Assembly (NCBI RefSeq): GCF_022458985.1
Contig: NC_061774.1
Span: 11,088,616 to 11,152,615 of the forward strand
Length of the DNA: 64,000 bases
From: Mugil cephalus
Taxonomy: Eukaryota > Chordata > Actinopteri > Mugiliformes > Mugilidae
Reading direction: 5' to 3'
The notes beneath the pieces were generated by a model. The model made no database searches, was not told the origin of the DNA, and saw nothing but the letters and a program-made list of their open reading frames with translations. The translations under genes and the position numbers were made by a program. Positions 63,890 through 64,000 of the stretch are shown here, piece by piece. Each line of letters begins with the position of its first letter. Positions within the stretch are counted from its first letter, which is position 1.

Positions 63890-64000
63890 CTAACATAAAA
63901 GTGGACAACACATGTAGAAGCACATCAATGCGTTCAGTGGTCCCGCGCTCAAATAGGAACAACGATTAGGATTCATTTGCACCCAAACACAAGAACACAT

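Overview
This window is animal nuclear DNA, almost certainly from a ray-finned (teleost) fish. Genes are split by GT-AG introns, noncoding DNA is AT-leaning and full of microsatellites and decayed transposons, and coding exons match vertebrate neuronal nicotinic acetylcholine receptor (nAChR) subunits with fish-like differences. No bacterial, phage or CRISPR-type content was seen. The main content is a cluster of four nAChR subunit genes, all on the minus strand, plus one small secreted-protein gene on the plus strand. Left to right on the + strand: (1) 1360-13456, the first two coding exons of an alpha-7-type subunit, with an intron of about 11.9 kb and the rest of the gene off the left edge. 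(2) 19564-20276, a four-exon plus-strand gene for a 107-residue secreted protein with a furin-type site. (3) 21767-26761, a complete six-exon chrnb3 (beta-3). (4) 36586-50789, a complete seven-exon chrna6 (alpha-6) with an extra intron and an enlarged Gly/Pro-rich cytoplasmic loop. (5) 59528-63889, the last three exons of a beta-2/beta-4-type subunit whose start lies off the right edge. I rebuilt exon borders by hand from GT-AG sites, reading-frame phase and the 140/45/110-bp exon sizes typical of this family; phases agree at every junction. How the genes work together: alpha-6, beta-3 and a beta-2/beta-4-type subunit are the partners of one class of heteropentameric neuronal receptor, with alpha-6 plus the beta-2/beta-4-type subunit forming the agonist site and beta-3 as accessory subunit. 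Alpha-7-type subunits normally form homopentamers. Mammals keep CHRNB3 and CHRNA6 side by side but tail to tail. Here they lie head to tail, and a beta-2/beta-4-type gene sits upstream of chrna6 just as CHRNB4 sits upstream of CHRNA3 in the paralogous mammalian cluster. This suggests a block retained in fish whose beta member was lost in mammals. Noncoding DNA includes two short hAT-type nonautonomous transposons with near-perfect 8-bp target duplications (4399-4616, 4735-5229). It also holds a 19-bp inverted repeat carrying two PAR-bZIP/D-box palindromes (8826-8897), a G-quadruplex-prone tract, a 17-copy CTTAT array, a probable decayed LTR, a decayed motif array near 30.3-31.1 kb, and two copies of common fish interspersed repeats. 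Nothing here amounts to a wholly new biological system. The most useful observations are the four-gene same-strand receptor cluster, the chrna6 structural changes and the small secreted-protein gene.
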